Below are positions 60,781 through 64,000 of a DNA stretch of 64,000 nucleotides, one piece after another. The notes under the pieces were generated by a model. The model saw only the letters and a program-made list of their open reading frames with translations, was not told the origin of the DNA and ran no database searches. This stretch comes from Kryptolebias marmoratus (lineage: Eukaryota > Chordata > Actinopteri > Cyprinodontiformes > Rivulidae), in NCBI RefSeq assembly GCF_001649575.2, contig NC_051449.1, forward strand, positions 12,604,908 through 12,668,907, in the 5' to 3' direction. The position numbers and the translations under genes are program-made. Each line of letters opens with the position of its first letter. The stretch's first letter is position 1.

Positions 60781-63700
60781 GTGACAGAAATTACTGGTGA
60801 TATGTACTGCCGTTTAGTTTGTGGTCTCATTTTTGACAGTATTTAGACATTTTTTAGTCAGCAGTACTCTAACTAAATGATAGAAATGATAGACGTATTT
60901 TGACAGGTAACCAGACTCAACCACGGCTTGTGAAAATAAGATGAATGTAGCAAGCACTCATTTAAGAGAAGCCAGTCTTAGTGTCTTTAAAGTCATTTTT
61001 GAAGTGATGTTCTGTCAAATAGTAGTCAGTAGTTAGTATTTTATGAGCTGTGACATCAGTCATTGAACATGGTGTATGAAGTAAAGAGTACAAAACTTCC
61101 TTCAGGCTATGGTAATGGCTGGCCAAAACAAGGACCTCTTTTATATTGTTTTGCAGGCCTATAAAACAACACTTTCTCAAAATGTCAAACTGCTGTGAAA
61201 TAACACTACATTATTAAATATTAAGCCTCTGTATTCTTGCACAAAATCATCTGTTTAGTTACTATTTTCTCCACCAAACAGATGCCAAACACTGAACGTT
61301 CCCTTTTAATTTGCATGCAAAACAAAGCCACATGGTTAGCTTTACATTAATAAACAGCTTTTTAGGTTTATGAAATGAATTCAAGTTAGGCTTAGAACAG
61401 TCTATTAGCATTTGGTGACATTTTAGCATCTAAGAACAAATGCCACTTCAAAAATATAAAAGTGATTTGGCTACAAGTGGACAGAGCTCCAACAAAGCTT
61501 TAAAATGTAATTATAAAATGTGCAGAAAACTCTTATTGGACCAGAGAACAACCAAACAATGAAGGCAAATAAGAAGGGCAGGCAGCAAATATATATAAAT
61601 AAAATAATAATAATAAAATAAGACTCAACAAAGTGCTGGTGGAGCAATCGCTACATGCACTTTGATTCAACTTGGCAATGTCTCTGAATATAAGGCTGTG
61701 GTTGCAAAGCCCATGAAGCATTAATTCACAGCAACCTCATGCACAGTAGAACAGACAATAAAAGATGGAAAATGTCCTCAATTTGTTTAGACAATGAATG
61801 TTTTTGTCTCCAAGCTGTAATCACAGATGAAGTGTTCTTTTTAAAGATCATTATCACAAATTTCCTCGAGAGTTTGTGATAACTTTGATGTTACGTCACC
61901 CACCTTTAAAACCATACAACACATAGCTGTGAGTTTCAGAAATGTAAAATGGCAACATCCACCCCTTAGCAATGTGCTAATACTCCCTCTCTCACATAAA
62001 CATATCATGCCAAGCAGCAGCTTACTTTCCACTCCAGCAATACGTGACTCTACAAGGATTCCGCTGTCTTTCTATAACTAGCAGAACATCCTCTCTAAGA
62101 CTAATTATTCTAGATAAGATGCGGCAGGAGCTCAAAAACCCTGAAAGAAACAAAAGTGGATGGTAGGAGGATCGATGCTGTCAGAACTTCAACACACTTC
62201 AGAACTGCATCTACCTAAAACACAACCCATCCTTACTCTACAACAACCACTCTTTCCCCTTGATACTTGAGTATTCCCATGACACCCACATCTGAGGCAT
62301 GATCCGAAGTGATGAAAGGAGAAGAGGAATGCCAAATGATAACAAAGTCCCTCTGGATGTCTCCATCCCATTCCCAGGTCTGCCTTCCTTTCTACTGTCC
62401 TTTCCACTTACCATCTCAACCAGCACAGCCATTCTCGTAAGGCTTAAAAATGCAGCTGCTGTCAGCTGCCAAGGGCCTGTAGGCTGATCTTTCACTTTCT
62501 GGAATGCACGGTGCCGTAACGAGCTCCGTCCCCTCCTCCACCTACCACATTCATCCTGCTTTCAAGTTTCCGAATCTTATATTTAATGCAGTACCGGTGA
62601 ACAGCACACACATCATAACGAATAAAAAAGACTGATACCAAGGAGTATCTTTTTATTGCAATGCTCAGCTTTAAAGCAAAAATACTGATAAATTAGTTAT
62701 TTTTAATATAGAGGACTTAAACATAATGGTTATGGTGCAATTAATCTTTAAGCTGAGTTCAGCAAAAATAATAGAAATAACAATTATGTTGCTACTAATT
62801 AAAATCTTTGTTTACAGTCACTACAGCTGTGGTTACTCCCTCTCTGAAAACTTAAATCCTCAGGGAGATTTGTGTATCAAAGAGTGCATGCAGCTGTGCT
62901 TAGCCCCTGTGCTTTTGTTGACTCATGACCTCTGAACTGCAGTCATTACTAACACCTGTCAGTCAGCAGAGACTGGCCCTCTGGAGGGGATTTCTGACAG
63001 CTGAAGGATAAATGAGACATGCAGCGGACCCTAAATCCAACACCTCTAACTCCTCTGCAGTTGCAATAATCATAACTCAAAAGCTGACCTCTGACATGGA
63101 ACACATTACACTGTGGAGATGCAGGCTTAAATTAAGAGTGTGATGTACAACAGTATTTCTTGCAAATATATTTATATATAGATATAGCTATAAGATATAC
63201 CTCTCTTATCTCAACATCTTCATATATTTTCTGTTCTAAGGTTATCTATGAATAACTTGATTTGCAAAGACACAGACACCTTTGAAAATAAATGTTAATG
63301 TAAATACAGCAGCTAAGGCAGTATAGGGTAGCTGGATTTCTGGGTGCTTGGAGGTAAAGATAACACAATTATTTCAATAAGGCACTCACTAAGGCAGTCT
63401 ATAGCTGCTGACTGTTAAAAGATTTGAGGAATGAGAGTATTTATAATGCTTTGACATTTGCATGCCCTGGCCTTTCCTAATGATGACTGTGAACAAGTAT
63501 TAGCCTTAACAAGCTAATTAAGTTCTGAGACCTTAAAGCAACACTAAGGAGTCTGGCAGTTTTTCTCTCTTGGGCTTCCCCAGCCATTGTAGGGTGCAAC
63601 AATCATGTCATAAAAACAAATGCCCACCTGAGCCGTGACCATAAAAAGCAAAAAATGCTAATTTGTTGTGAAGAGGCTGGCAAGATGCCACAGGGCACCA

Positions 63701-64000
63701 TGAAAACATGTCAAGTGTTAAAGCAGGATAGTGTTAAAGGATCTAACAAAAACAAGACTGCATTTTAATAAATACATTATATGATGCACTGATATACACA
63801 AACACAATATCATAAAAATAAAATATCAATAAATTAAATTTATTTTTTTTGTAAATGTGTAGCTTTTAGTGATTTAAATGTTTGATTCTTTAAATCTTGC
63901 AGTAAATCAAGATAGGCACAACGTGAAGTGAATTGTCTTTTTTTTTTGCTCCTGGCTCCTGGTGGAAGGCGGACGTGTTTCTTTTCTCTCTGTCTCCTGG

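Larger units (their letters stand above)
52166..64000. other. Downstream flank, no gene recognised
   Basis: No open frame resembles a known protein, and no exon series can be built on either strand. The region contains a (TA)n tract (54963-55023), two copies of a dispersed repeat (56521-57203 and 59093-59545), and GC-richer islands at about 58560-58830 and 60460-60780 that may be regulatory. In tetrapods, as I recall, PPP2R3A follows EPHB1, but no part of it is visible here. Confidence 0.6.

Noticed and set aside
62189..62495. Minus-strand open frames with a good splice donor (GAGATG|GTAAGT near 62416)
   Set aside because: No acceptor-bounded exon or second exon can be joined to it, and the translation resembles nothing I know. 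A lncRNA exon remains possible.

Overview
The window is vertebrate genomic DNA, almost certainly from a ray-finned (teleost) fish. It is AT-rich and intron-rich, with many microsatellites and worn fish-type dispersed repeats. One protein-coding gene can be supported. It lies on the + strand: the 3' two thirds of an EPHB1-type ephrin receptor tyrosine kinase (ephb1). Species cannot be fixed from this sequence alone.

Layout. Positions 1-10215 hold no recognisable exon. They are probably the tail of a long intron, because the signal peptide, ephrin-binding domain, Cys-rich/EGF-like region and first fibronectin III (FN3) domain of an Eph receptor are all missing and must lie upstream. Eleven coding exons follow: 10216-10340, 17149-17311, 19627-19735, 21468-21532, 27603-27725, 28882-29129, 30716-30931, 42403-42552, 45998-46191, 47173-47328 and 48139-48247. 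All have AG/GT borders and matching phases. Together they give 551 complete codons plus one split codon: the second FN3 domain, the transmembrane helix, the juxtamembrane tyrosine segment, a complete and catalytically intact tyrosine kinase, the SAM domain and the C-terminal tail. The 3' UTR starts at 48248 and may run to an AATAAA at 52147. The rest, to 64000, looks intergenic.

Repeats. These include (ATT)n, (GGAT)n, several (TA)n tracts (one beside a 169-base assembly gap at 6226-6394), (TG)n and (CA)n. There is a 5'-truncated, frameshifted LINE 3' end at about 24651-24820 (minus strand). A non-coding dispersed repeat family has copies at about 24033-24288, 56521-57203 and 59093-59545. A possible tRNA-derived SINE head lies at about 4570-4720 (minus strand), and a worn fish-wide repeat at about 37925-38125. 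Several stretches in introns and flank look like conserved regulatory DNA, but only by composition and motif clustering.

How it works together. The window encodes the membrane-proximal and signalling half of one receptor. Ephrin-B binding outside the cell (domains off-window) is passed through the FN3 and TM segments to the juxtamembrane tyrosines, kinase and SAM domain. The most interesting observation is the stop codon context. The ephb1 stop is TGA followed by CTA, a known readthrough-promoting context, and the frame stays open for 38 more codons to a TAA at 48362-48364, ending in a hydrophobic, PDZ-ligand-like tail. I found no sign of an undescribed multi-gene system.
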